Counted from the stretch's first letter, positions 29,455 through 38,551 are shown. The stretch: 44,959 nt of DNA from Thermodiscus sp. (GCA_015521175.1 WAOR01000108.1:1-44959), one strand, 5' to 3'. Program-made: numbers and translations. Notes: generated from the letters alone by a model not told the origin.

Positions 29455-30547
29455 TATTATTCTAAGAATCATACAGATTGGAGCAGCCTATATTCTCTTT
29501 ACAGAAATAGCCCGCAGCATGACAGTGCAACTCATACCCGGCCTCAGTATCGGCGAAGTGCTACTACCTCTCTACCTTGTAGCCCTAATACCCCTAGCCT
29601 ATCCCCGCTATTATTACCTGTCCATCCTCCCGGGACTAGTATCCATCCTTCTAACCCCTAACCTGGGAATAATATATAATAGCTTATTATTATCTATAAT
29701 ATCATTTATAGTATTCTGGGCTAACATAGGGGGAACAAGCATAATTATTACTAGAAAATGGCGCTTCCTAGCCTCCAACCTACTAGTATTCCTAGTCTTC
29801 GCAATATTGGCGATCCTAGGATACGCATCCGTGCTACTATCCGAGAAGGCCTACCACGCCAACCCACCCCTGCAAGGCGAGGTTAAGGCCATAATCTACC
29901 TCCTCAAACCAACTGTAGCATACAAACTAACACTATTACTGTTAATCACAGTTTTACTATATAAGACGGCCTCAAGCATAGTAGAGCTAGCAATAGCGTG
30001 GAAGGCGAAACCCTCCCTAAGAAAAGCACTGCTAGCTAAGCAGATAGCAGAAGAAGAGAAAACACTAATCCATTTCGATGGAACCCAGTATCCAGTCCTA
30101 GATTGGGGCTCCGGGCTACTATTAACCCTGCTACTCGCACCAGTACTCTATCCAGCCTTCGAAGCCCTCGTGAAAACGGGGCTAAGCATATCGCACGTAA
30201 ACGCTGGAAACTATACGGGCGTCACAGCATCACTACTAGCCACCATTATACTCTGGCCCTTCAACAAATACCTCATCCAGGCCCTAACTAAACCCCACAC
30301 TCTAGCAAAGCTCTACAAGCCTGCCCCCGAGAAGATACTCGTTGCGGCAGGAGTCGTCATAATATCACTACTACTACTCGTAGACATTACGGGTTACGAT
30401 CCAATAGCCCTCCTAAACAATGTTGTCCACGGGGAACTACCGCCAGCCGACCCCTTTTCAAAACTCCTAGTAGAGCCTGGCGAAAAGTACTATCAGGGAC
30501 TCTCGCGCCTCCTAGACCTACTAGTGCAATTATTCTGGGGAGGATAA
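29435..30547 (+). CDS. Polytopic membrane protein of MoxR operon
   Basis: Multi-TM ORF overlapping DUF58 gene. Confidence 0.7.
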   Translation: MKKRIINIILRIIQIGAAYILFTEIARSMTVQLIPGLSIGEVLLPLYLVALIPLAYPRYYYLSILPGLVSILLTPNLGIIYNSLLLSIISFIVFWANIGGTSIIITRKWRFLASNLLVFLVFAILAILGYASVLLSEKAYHANPPLQGEVKAIIYLLKPTVAYKLTLLLLITVLLYKTASSIVELAIAWKAKPSLRKALLAKQIAEEEKTLIHFDGTQYPVLDWGSGLLLTLLLAPVLYPAFEALVKTGLSISHVNAGNYTGVTASLLATIILWPFNKYLIQALTKPHTLAKLYKPAPEKILVAAGVVIISLLLLVDITGYDPIALLNNVVHGELPPADPFSKLLVEPGEKYYQGLSRLLDLLVQLFWGG

Positions 30548-30574
30548 CTCCCAATCCATCCTGGTGCAACAAGA

Positions 30575-31438
30575 TTGAGGGACCCCCTCACACCACTCCA
30601 AGAAGCAGTAGAGGAGATCCGGAGAGAGAAGGTAAGAGGGGCGAGATGGGCCCTATACCGGGCAGTAAGGGCCGTAATAGAATCAGTCGAGAATGGAGCC
30701 ACCTGTAGCGATGCCGAGAGAATAGCGAAGTCAATAATCAATGCAAACAAGTCGATGGCTCCACTTTACAATCTAAGCCTTGCAATACTGGAAGGATGTA
30801 AGAAGGGTCTCGATCCGTCTAAAACTGCTAGGAAAGTACTGGATTATTATTCTAAAAGCCTTGAGAGGATTAGGATGGAGGCGAGATCGTTCCGAGAACC
30901 TATAAAAATAATAACTATAAGCTATAGCTCCACCGTGGAAGCATTAATACTAGCCTCCAAGCAGAACTTCGCCAAAGTAATTGTATTAGAGAGTAGGCCG
31001 GGCGGGGAAGGAGCCCTTCTAGCCGCGACACTCAGGGACTCGGGGCTCCCCGTCGAACTCATACCCGATACGGCGACCCCGCTACGGATAGAAGAGGTAG
31101 ACTATGTTATCGTTGGAGCAGATGCTGTGACAAGAGACGGATGCCTCGTAAACAAGCTAGGAACCCGGCAACTAGCGATGATAGCAGGCCAATCGGGTAA
31201 ACCCGTGGTGGCGGTGTTTGACTCGCTGAAGATTCATCCGGAATCAACATGTGATAGCCACCCTATAGAAGAGAGATCCTACATAGCCCCTGGTTATGGC
31301 CCGGTAAGGTATCCTCTCTTTGACAAGACGCCGCGGAGCCTGGTATCATATATGTTAACTGAGAGGGGCGTAAACAAGTATGAGGTTTCAGTACTTAGGG
31401 AGGCCTGGGAAGATATGATGAGGGAAATACTCGAGTAA
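30575..31438 (+). CDS. eIF-2B alpha/beta/delta-related (aIF-2B/R15P isomerase superfamily) protein
   Basis: VIVGADAVTRDGCLVNKLGTRQLA, VAVFDSLKIHP; TTG start. Confidence 0.85.
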   Translation: MRDPLTPLQEAVEEIRREKVRGARWALYRAVRAVIESVENGATCSDAERIAKSIINANKSMAPLYNLSLAILEGCKKGLDPSKTARKVLDYYSKSLERIRMEARSFREPIKIITISYSSTVEALILASKQNFAKVIVLESRPGGEGALLAATLRDSGLPVELIPDTATPLRIEEVDYVIVGADAVTRDGCLVNKLGTRQLAMIAGQSGKPVVAVFDSLKIHPESTCDSHPIEERSYIAPGYGPVRYPLFDKTPRSLVSYMLTERGVNKYEVSVLREAWEDMMREILE

Positions 31439-31537
31439 ATAACAGGCTACTACAATGTATTAACTCCCATAGTAACCCCCGTTATAATCCCCATAACCGG
31501 CCCTCCGTCAAACCCGGAGCCTGAGAGGTGTAGAGAT

Positions 31538-32596
31538 GTGAAGTTCCTAAGATGCAAGGAGATACCCCCCTCAACTGGGAAGAAGGTAGCCATAGTAGGA
31601 GCAGGCCCAGCTGGGCTCGGGGCCGCTGGTATACTCCGGTGCAGGGGTCACGACGTAGTGGTATATGACCAGAACCCGGAGCCCGGAGGGCTCATACTCT
31701 TCGGCATACCCGTTACGAGGATACCTAAAGGCCCCGTAAGAAAGGGTATCAAGGAACTCATAGACGCCGGAGTGAAATTCGTTCTAAGAACTAAGGTCGA
31801 CATGGTAGGAGACCTGGAATTAATGGATAAGATCATAGACCCTCAGGACAGAGTCCACCTCGAGGAACTCATAAACGAGTACGACGCAGTCCTCATAGCA
31901 ACAGGGACATGGAAGACCAGGAAAATGAACGTGCCCGGAGAGGACCTCCCTTGGGTATACCCCGCGGTCGAGTGGATAGTAGCACTACACATGGCAAAAT
32001 ACGGGTACAAGCCATGGGACAGCGTGCCACCACTCGAGGGGAGAATACTAGTAATAGGAGGAGGACTTACAGCAGCGGACGCAGTACTCATACCCCTAAC
32101 CTACGAGGAAGTCAAAGGTAAGGTGAGTGAGGTCGTACTAAGCTATAGGAGAACGGCCGAATACGCCCCAATGGGCAAGAAGGAGATCGACAACCTAATA
32201 GCGGCGGGAGCAAAATACTGGGAGCTAACACAGCCCATAGAGTTCAGGGAGGAGAACGGTAAGAAGATAGTCAAGTTCGTACGAATGAGGCTAGTAAGGA
32301 CTAGCGCTGAGAAAAGGCCCAAGCCCGTGCCAATAGAGGGAACGGAGTTCGAGGAAGAGTTTGACTACGTGTTAAAAGCCGTAGGAGTCCTGCCAACACC
32401 GCCAGTAAAAGACGGTTGCTGCGGAATAAAGGTAGACCCACACGGCACCATAGTAACCGATGAAAACTTCATGACGACAAGGGAAGGAGTATTCGCCGCA
32501 GGAGACGTAAGACACGGGCCAAGCCTAATAGGCCCAGCCCTAAAGAGCGGAATGGACGCCGCAAAGAAAATACACGAATACCTAATGAACAAGTAA
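31538..32596 (+). CDS. FAD-dependent pyridine nucleotide oxidoreductase, GltD/SudA-like
   Basis: VAIVGAGPAGLGAAGILRCRGHDVVVYDQNPEPGGLILFGIP, VIGGGLTAADAV, GVFAAGDVRHGP. Confidence 0.9.
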   Translation: MKFLRCKEIPPSTGKKVAIVGAGPAGLGAAGILRCRGHDVVVYDQNPEPGGLILFGIPVTRIPKGPVRKGIKELIDAGVKFVLRTKVDMVGDLELMDKIIDPQDRVHLEELINEYDAVLIATGTWKTRKMNVPGEDLPWVYPAVEWIVALHMAKYGYKPWDSVPPLEGRILVIGGGLTAADAVLIPLTYEEVKGKVSEVVLSYRRTAEYAPMGKKEIDNLIAAGAKYWELTQPIEFREENGKKIVKFVRMRLVRTSAEKRPKPVPIEGTEFEEEFDYVLKAVGVLPTPPVKDGCCGIKVDPHGTIVTDENFMTTREGVFAAGDVRHGPSLIGPALKSGMDAAKKIHEYLMNK

Positions 32597-32638
32597 GCCT
32601 AAACCCTATTTCCACTCTCCAGAGAATCACTTAGTGGG

Positions 32639-32760
32639 GGGTCCCCCAGCCCTCGAGGAGGGGTGTGAGGAGGAGAAAGGGGTAGAACAGAGCCCCTCTG
32701 AGGGCTATGAGCGGAGCTCACCCCCACTAACCCCCTTAACGAGGGCTTTGCGGGGGACCC
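32639..32760. repeat. 17-bp interrupted inverted repeat (GGGTCCCCC.AGCCCTCG / CGAGGGCT.ttgc.GGGGGACCC) enclosing an 84-nt structured insert
   Basis: Direct reading: left arm 32639-32655, right arm 32740-32760. Confidence 0.85.
32659..32737 (+). ncRNA. Degenerate box C/D-like sRNA (candidate C)
   Basis: AGGGG-t-GTGAGGA-11nt-TAGA-..AGCCCctctgaGGGCT-ATGAGCG-13nt-CTAA-CCCCCTT. Confidence 0.42.
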
Positions 32761-32876
32761 TCAACTCCTAGCCATAATTGTCCTTACTCTAAAATATATT
32801 CTAATATTTTGGAAACCATAATTGTATAACCCTGAAGACCTACTAGGGTAATGATAAATGGAGACCAGTTGGAGGC

Positions 32877-34844
32877 GTGAAAGAAGTGCGCCGGGTCGCG
32901 CCGCTAGTGCTTGTAGCTATCATTATGGCTTCACTACTATCTCCTGTGTTAGCGATAGCGTCTCCCTCGGGCACCGCTACGTCCAGGTGGTCTAGGACTT
33001 GTAGCGTTTACATTGTTGCTGTTTCCAGTAGCGGTGGAGGAGTAACCGGTAATCTAACGGTGACGGTAGTTTACCCGGGCCACGGGCGGGTGTACATCTC
33101 CACCAGCCCTGCCTCTATGATCGACACGCAGGGCAGTGCTAGGCTCGCCGCCTTCTCTGCTAGCCTGCTAGCAGGAGTCGACATGACGAGGCTCGACTTC
33201 TACTATGACGTTGAATCGGGCTCGATAATAATAGGAGGTCCCAGCGCTGGCTTCGCAATGGCCCTCGCAACACTACTAGCCCTAGAAGGCGTGAACTGCA
33301 CGAGGGACTTCGCTGTAACAGGCATGATCCAGCCAGATACAAGCATAGGTCCTGTGGGAGGCTTAAAGGAGAAACTGGAAGCGGCGGCCCACGCTGGGGC
33401 CAAGCTCTTTATAATACCTGCGGGCCAGGAAGTCTACAAGTACTATAAGACTGTCTACAAGAGAATAGGTCCACTAGTAATAGCTGAGAGAGTCCCCGTC
33501 CAAGTGAACTTGACAAGCTACGGTGAGAAGCTCGGCGTCCGAGTGGAAACAGCCGCATCCCTCGATGAGGGATACCGTCTTGTAACAGGTAAAACCCTCC
33601 TTACAGCGAACGTCTCGAAGCCTAAAATAGATCCGCGAATACAAGCTCTCATAAAGCAATACCTAGCACACGTCAACACGACGCTCATAGAGTTAAACAC
33701 AACTATCTCCCAGGCTAAAAACAAGTATGTAGAAAACCTCTACGATAACGCGACTAAAACTCTGGAAGAGGCTGCAAACCTATACTCCCAAACCCACTAT
33801 TACCAAGCCGCGCTCAAAGCAGTAGAATCTCTGGAGACAGCTTACACTGCAAGCTATCTTGCCTACGCCATAGGCCACAACCTCGACATAACAGTACCGG
33901 TAGAAGAAGTAAACGCTACGCTACAACATCTCTACAACAAGCTTAACGACACTAACTACGATAACCTATCCCCTGTAGGAGTAGAATCCCTTGAGAAGGC
34001 GTGGGCTAAAACAGGTATAAGCGCCTACTACTATCAAAAAGCACTCCAAGCCCTGGAAAGTGAAGATGGGAAATACAAGCTCCCATCATTCCTGGGAAGA
34101 ATAGACACAACTGGAGCAGAATATCTAGCGGAGTCGAGGGCACTCGCCTCATGGTCCTGGTTCTGGCTGAACGCCTCAACCCTATACCCTGGTAAAACTA
34201 GCCCCGACAGGGTCAGGCAGGTAGCATTAGTATTACTAGCAGAGGCGAGGACGGCAGTAGCATATCTGGACACCCTTCTCAACGAAGCGGGAGCACCGAC
34301 TACCGGAGAGGAACTACCCATCTATCTAACCACGGAAGCAATGAGTACGTCCAACCCGGTAGGGAAGCTAGGGCTCTCGATAGAAGCGATAGCCCTATCG
34401 ACCAGTATTATCCACGAGACGTTCACGCTCCAACCGGCAAGGACTGCGAGGGAATTAGTGAGGACCGCTGAGACGATCGCGTCAAGGATAAACAATACAA
34501 GCCTACAGGAGAAACTTCTAGTCTCCTACGCCCTATCAATAAACAGTACTAGGGACCAACTCCTGAGCGCTAGTAAAGCAGTCCTATATGCCTATACAAC
34601 CCAGCTCCTACTGCAAGAGAAAGTCAAGCCGCAGAAACCGGTTAGCCCTAGGCCAACCACGAGCACGCCGACAGTTGCCACAAATAAGACCGCGTCCAAC
34701 CAGCCAGGAAAAACGGCGGCGAACACGACTGCACCCGGCGTAGCACGCCCCCAGTACTCGCTCACAATAGCCCTAATAGCTATCATAACATTAATAATCG
34801 GCGTAATAGTAGGAGCCCTAATCCCTAGAAGCGGCCAATACTAG
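32877..34844 (+). CDS. Secreted/membrane-anchored Lon-like S16 serine protease without AAA+ domain (COG1750-like)
   Basis: Signal peptide; IIGGPSAGFAMALA (Ser) and IGPVGGLKEKLEAAAHAGAKLFIIPAG (Lys); C-terminal TM. Confidence 0.88.
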   Translation: MKEVRRVAPLVLVAIIMASLLSPVLAIASPSGTATSRWSRTCSVYIVAVSSSGGGVTGNLTVTVVYPGHGRVYISTSPASMIDTQGSARLAAFSASLLAGVDMTRLDFYYDVESGSIIIGGPSAGFAMALATLLALEGVNCTRDFAVTGMIQPDTSIGPVGGLKEKLEAAAHAGAKLFIIPAGQEVYKYYKTVYKRIGPLVIAERVPVQVNLTSYGEKLGVRVETAASLDEGYRLVTGKTLLTANVSKPKIDPRIQALIKQYLAHVNTTLIELNTTISQAKNKYVENLYDNATKTLEEAANLYSQTHYYQAALKAVESLETAYTASYLAYAIGHNLDITVPVEEVNATLQHLYNKLNDTNYDNLSPVGVESLEKAWAKTGISAYYYQKALQALESEDGKYKLPSFLGRIDTTGAEYLAESRALASWSWFWLNASTLYPGKTSPDRVRQVALVLLAEARTAVAYLDTLLNEAGAPTTGEELPIYLTTEAMSTSNPVGKLGLSIEAIALSTSIIHETFTLQPARTARELVRTAETIASRINNTSLQEKLLVSYALSINSTRDQLLSASKAVLYAYTTQLLLQEKVKPQKPVSPRPTTSTPTVATNKTASNQPGKTAANTTAPGVARPQYSLTIALIAIITLIIGVIVGALIPRSGQY

Positions 34845-34845
34845 G

Positions 34846-35208
34846 TCAGGCTTCAGCTCCACCTAGTTTTTCACTGGCTTCAACCGGCTCCTTCCAGGAT
34901 TTCACCATGAAGTAGCCTATTCTCCAGTCCTCGTCGGAGAAGGGGTCCTCTGGCTCCTCTATACGGAGTAGGTCAACCTCTGCTCCGAGATCTTCAAGGA
35001 CGAATTTGAAGTCCTCTACCCAATCGTTTATGCCGCAAGTCTCGCAGAAAGAACCCCGGAATAATACTATAACGGTGTCTCCATCGATCCGGAGTAGTTC
35101 AGCCTTAGCCTCCGGGGCTCTATACCTGTTATACAACTCGATAGCCTTATCCACGAGCCTCTTGAGCCCCAGGCTTACGATCCTACCGCCGCTCATTTCT
35201 CCACTCAC
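34846..35208 (-). CDS. Hypothetical protein with CETCG motif
   Basis: VLFRGSFCETCGINDWVEDF. Confidence 0.6.
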   Translation of the reverse strand: MSGEMSGGRIVSLGLKRLVDKAIELYNRYRAPEAKAELLRIDGDTVIVLFRGSFCETCGINDWVEDFKFVLEDLGAEVDLLRIEEPEDPFSDEDWRIGYFMVKSWKEPVEASEKLGGAEA

Positions 35209-35780
35209 CGGTATCGCCTCCTCCTCCAGGGCTTATAGCATATCTCCTCGAAAAGATCGTCCACAAGCTGGTCGGGGACACCGTCTATTACTCTCCAACC
35301 CTTTACCGGCGGTCTAACGGCGGCGTACTCGTCCTCATACCCGCAGGCAAGCCTCGAAACCTTCCGGAGAACCTCAACACCATACTTCTCCTCTACAAGC
35401 CTATAAGGGAGGACTTCAAAGCCCTGGCTCCTAAAGAAGGCCACACTAGCCCTATTACCCCTGCTAATAGTAGCAAGCACCGCATCCGGCCTCTCACGCT
35501 TTAGGGCCTCTGACAGCAGTATCTTAGCTACACCCTGCCTCCTAGCCGAAGGGCTGCTAGCAATATAGTAGACTACTAGAACCCTGCCACTAACCCCCTC
35601 CACGGTATAGTAAATGAGGCCTCCGAGGACACCACTCTCACTAACAGCCGCTAAGCCCTTTGCAACCCCGGCCTCGACCGCGGCACGAGCATAGTATGCG
35701 TGCCAGTCACCCATCGTCTCACTAATTACCCTAAGCGCTGTAGCCGGATCCTCCACTACTCGAATTTGCTTGGCCCTCAT
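35205..35780 (-). CDS. GNAT-family N-acetyltransferase
   Basis: VVYYIASSPSARRQGVAKILLSEALKRERPDAVLATISRGNRASVAFFRSQGFEVLPY. Confidence 0.88.
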   Translation of the reverse strand: MRAKQIRVVEDPATALRVISETMGDWHAYYARAAVEAGVAKGLAAVSESGVLGGLIYYTVEGVSGRVLVVYYIASSPSARRQGVAKILLSEALKRERPDAVLATISRGNRASVAFFRSQGFEVLPYRLVEEKYGVEVLRKVSRLACGYEDEYAAVRPPVKGWRVIDGVPDQLVDDLFEEICYKPWRRRRYR

Positions 35781-35792
35781 GATCCCAGCCGC

Positions 35793-37697
35793 TTACACCT
35801 CCAATCCAATCCTACTAGCTCTCTCTGCCACGACTTGTAACGCTTTCTCGGCATCCCTAACCGCCCATTCCAGCCCAAGCCTTTCAAGAGTCTCCGGGAG
35901 CGGAACGCCTAGGACAGGGTGCCATCCCCGTAACTTGTAGTACTCACGTATGGCCTCCACCTTGTCACGCTCGTCGATGAACGCTCTCTCACCCTTCAGC
36001 GGGCCTTCAGGCTCCGGCTCCATCCACCTAGGAGGTATATCGTCGTCGATTGGCGGGATCAAATGGTCTAGCACGGCGTGTATCCTAGAGAGAGCCTCGG
36101 CTCTCTGGGGGATTAGGAGTAGGTCCTCCACACTCCTCTCCTCCCCAGTTATAACCTTATAGAACTCGGCCAGGGCCTCAACAGGGTAGGATACGAAACG
36201 GCAAACTCCCAGCGTATCCATCAGGGCGTCCTCATCCCTACTCCTAGCCATGCTGGTGACGACTTCTTTTGCCGGGCCAGCACTGGGAGGGTCCCTTGTC
36301 CGGGGCCACCCCCTCAAGTGGCTTGCCCCAACGTCGGCGGTCGCATAGCTAACTGCTAGACCCCGCCTTCCACGGGGATCCCAGGCGGGCGCCTCCAAGC
36401 CCTTCACGTGCACCGCTCTCTCCCAGCCGACTCCAAGTATCTGCGAGGCCCTTGCAACACCCTCCGCTAGGATCGCCCCGATACCTCGTCTCTCAGCTAT
36501 TAGGTGTATTAGCTTCTCAACAGCCTCCACGTCTCCGAACCCCTTGGCTTCGAAGCCGTAATCCTTCGGGTCTACTAGGCCCTCTTCTACGAGCTCCAGG
36601 AACCATGCAATCGCATTGCCAGTGCTTATACTGTCGAGTCCCAGGTCGTCTACTAGCCTGTTGAAGTACAAGACGGGGTCCAGCTCGAAAACGCCTGTAG
36701 CGGCCCCCAGCATAGCTAAGTTCTCGTACTCGGGCTTAACCAGGAACTCCCAAGCCTTATACTTACCCCTAGCATACCTAGCGCACTTCACCGGACAAGA
36801 CTTGCCATGTAGAAACCAGGGAGGATCTACTTCCCTCCTCTTAACCTCCTCACCACCGAGCCTCTCAGCGAGCTCCAGTGGGACCCAGGGCTTCCTGAAG
36901 TTATAGCTCGGGCTCATGCCGACCTGGCTAGAATAGACTAGCGCGTTGGTTGTGCCATACCGGCGTAGATCCTCGTAACGAGGACTCTCCGAGAAGTGCC
37001 TATACCACTCTTTCGCTAGTCTCTCAAGAGCATCCTGGTCCTTAACGCGAGGCTTACCAGAGCCGTGTACTACTATGGCCTTAAGCCTCTTGGACCCCAT
37101 AACTGCTCCCAGCCCGCCTCGGCCCGCAGCTCTCTCCTCATCGAATACGATGTTGGCGATGCGTACGAGCCTCTCACCAGCGGGCCCGATCACCGCTACA
37201 CTGGCATCACTCCTAGTCTCCTCGCGGAGAAGCCTCGTCGCCCTCCTAGTATCCAAGCCCCACAGCTTCTCAGCGCCTCGAATCTCGGCCTCGCCATCCC
37301 TAATCCAGAGATATATGGGATCCCTGCTAGCCCCCTCAACGATTACTGCGTTGAAGCCAGCCCTCCTTAACAGAGGGCCGAAGAAGTCGCCGGCACTACT
37401 GTCGTGTATGAGCCTGGTCAGCGGGCTCTTAGATACAACACTAACCTTACTAGCCCCCGGTACCAGCGCGTTGAAGAAGCCGGCGCTGAAGACGAGTACG
37501 TTTGCGGGCGACAACGGGTCGGTGCCCGGCGGGACAAGCTTGTAAACAAGATAGTATCCGAGACTCTTACCGCCAAGGAAGAGCCTTGCAACATCACTAT
37601 CTAACTCTTCTACCTTAATTTTCCCCCTAGACAGGTCTATCCTTAACAGCCTCAAACCCTCTAGAACCATGGAGCCTGGCACCCCAGACCTACGCAT
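35793..37697 (-). CDS. Aldehyde:ferredoxin oxidoreductase family (tungstopterin) paralogue
   Basis: LRIDLSRGKIKVEELD, LGGKSLGYYLVYKLVPPGTDPLSPANVLVF, SPLTRLIHDSSAGDFFGPLLRRAGFNAVIVEG, GGLGAVMGSKRLKAIVV. Confidence 0.93.
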   Translation of the reverse strand: MRRSGVPGSMVLEGLRLLRIDLSRGKIKVEELDSDVARLFLGGKSLGYYLVYKLVPPGTDPLSPANVLVFSAGFFNALVPGASKVSVVSKSPLTRLIHDSSAGDFFGPLLRRAGFNAVIVEGASRDPIYLWIRDGEAEIRGAEKLWGLDTRRATRLLREETRSDASVAVIGPAGERLVRIANIVFDEERAAGRGGLGAVMGSKRLKAIVVHGSGKPRVKDQDALERLAKEWYRHFSESPRYEDLRRYGTTNALVYSSQVGMSPSYNFRKPWVPLELAERLGGEEVKRREVDPPWFLHGKSCPVKCARYARGKYKAWEFLVKPEYENLAMLGAATGVFELDPVLYFNRLVDDLGLDSISTGNAIAWFLELVEEGLVDPKDYGFEAKGFGDVEAVEKLIHLIAERRGIGAILAEGVARASQILGVGWERAVHVKGLEAPAWDPRGRRGLAVSYATADVGASHLRGWPRTRDPPSAGPAKEVVTSMARSRDEDALMDTLGVCRFVSYPVEALAEFYKVITGEERSVEDLLLIPQRAEALSRIHAVLDHLIPPIDDDIPPRWMEPEPEGPLKGERAFIDERDKVEAIREYYKLRGWHPVLGVPLPETLERLGLEWAVRDAEKALQVVAERASRIGLEV

Positions 37698-37756
37698 AAT
37701 AGGATGGCCTGCCGGGAAAATAATCCCTATGAAGACTCATAGTTCATAGTATGAAC

Positions 37757-37835
37757 GGGGCCCGTGAGGATACGGCCGTGACCCCAGCCCTCTCACTGGG
37801 AGGGCTATGCGGAGCCGTGTTTCTACCCGAGGCCC
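37757..37835 (+). ncRNA. Box C/D-like sRNA (candidate D) with nested hairpins
   Basis: GGGGCC-c-GTGAGGA-12nt-CCCA-GCCCTctcactgggAGGGC-t-ATGCGGA-13nt-CCGA-GGCCCC. Confidence 0.6.
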
Positions 37836-37844
37836 CCGTGACGG

Positions 37845-38438
37845 TTAGATGAGGAGCTTGTACGAGAGCGGTAGGAGCGCTCCCACGACAGCGTATGCTG
37901 GCGCGACTCCCTGCTTGTACAATCCATAGGCGGTGAGGCCCACGCCTATAAGCAGTAAGAGTAGTCCTATCGGTGATGTCGAAGCAGACACTAGAGATCT
38001 AAAACTTAGCCTCCCCTCGAAGGCGAGAAGGGGGACCCTCAACGTATATGGTAGCAGGCTAGAAGCCCTGACCGCTATTACAGAGTACAGTGGAGGCCTA
38101 TCCGGCGCGGCTATAACAGGGATGATTATAAGGATTGTGTCCAGCCCTGCAGCTATAACAGGTACGAGGAAGCTGTAGAGCGCCGCGGTGAAGGGAGCCT
38201 CCAGGAATGAAGTTATACTGTGATACCTCACGCTATTCACGAGTAGGGCTGGAACAGCGATTAGGAATGATATAATGGCTGAGCCGATCCACGCCCCAAT
38301 GTAAAAGGATGCCGTGAATAGGAACCCGTACCGCCTGGTGAACTCTCGTATCTCCTCGAAGACTCTCCTCGGCGAGTAGAGTATCTTTAGGGGGGCTCCG
38401 AGGCCCTCGAGGAACGCGCTGAATATCCTTTGGGTCAA
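37845..38438 (-). CDS. Yip1-domain-like integral membrane protein
   Basis: Five predicted TM segments; ILYSPRRVFEEIRE N-terminus typical of Yip1 family. Confidence 0.65.
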   Translation of the reverse strand: MTQRIFSAFLEGLGAPLKILYSPRRVFEEIREFTRRYGFLFTASFYIGAWIGSAIISFLIAVPALLVNSVRYHSITSFLEAPFTAALYSFLVPVIAAGLDTILIIIPVIAAPDRPPLYSVIAVRASSLLPYTLRVPLLAFEGRLSFRSLVSASTSPIGLLLLLIGVGLTAYGLYKQGVAPAYAVVGALLPLSYKLLI

Positions 38439-38551
38439 CGCTAGGCCCCCTCCACAAGACTATACTATTTTAGAGGCCGATTATGTAAATAGGAGTTGTC
38501 TCGGGGACGTCTGGGCTCGACAGCTGGCTTGAGTGTTAATGGTGCCCTGTC

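Noticed and set aside
31460-31505. C-run repeats (CCCATAGTAACCCCCGTTATAATCCCC), possible G-quadruplex on minus strand
   Set aside because: Only three runs of 3 or more G with long loops; no clear four-run motif.
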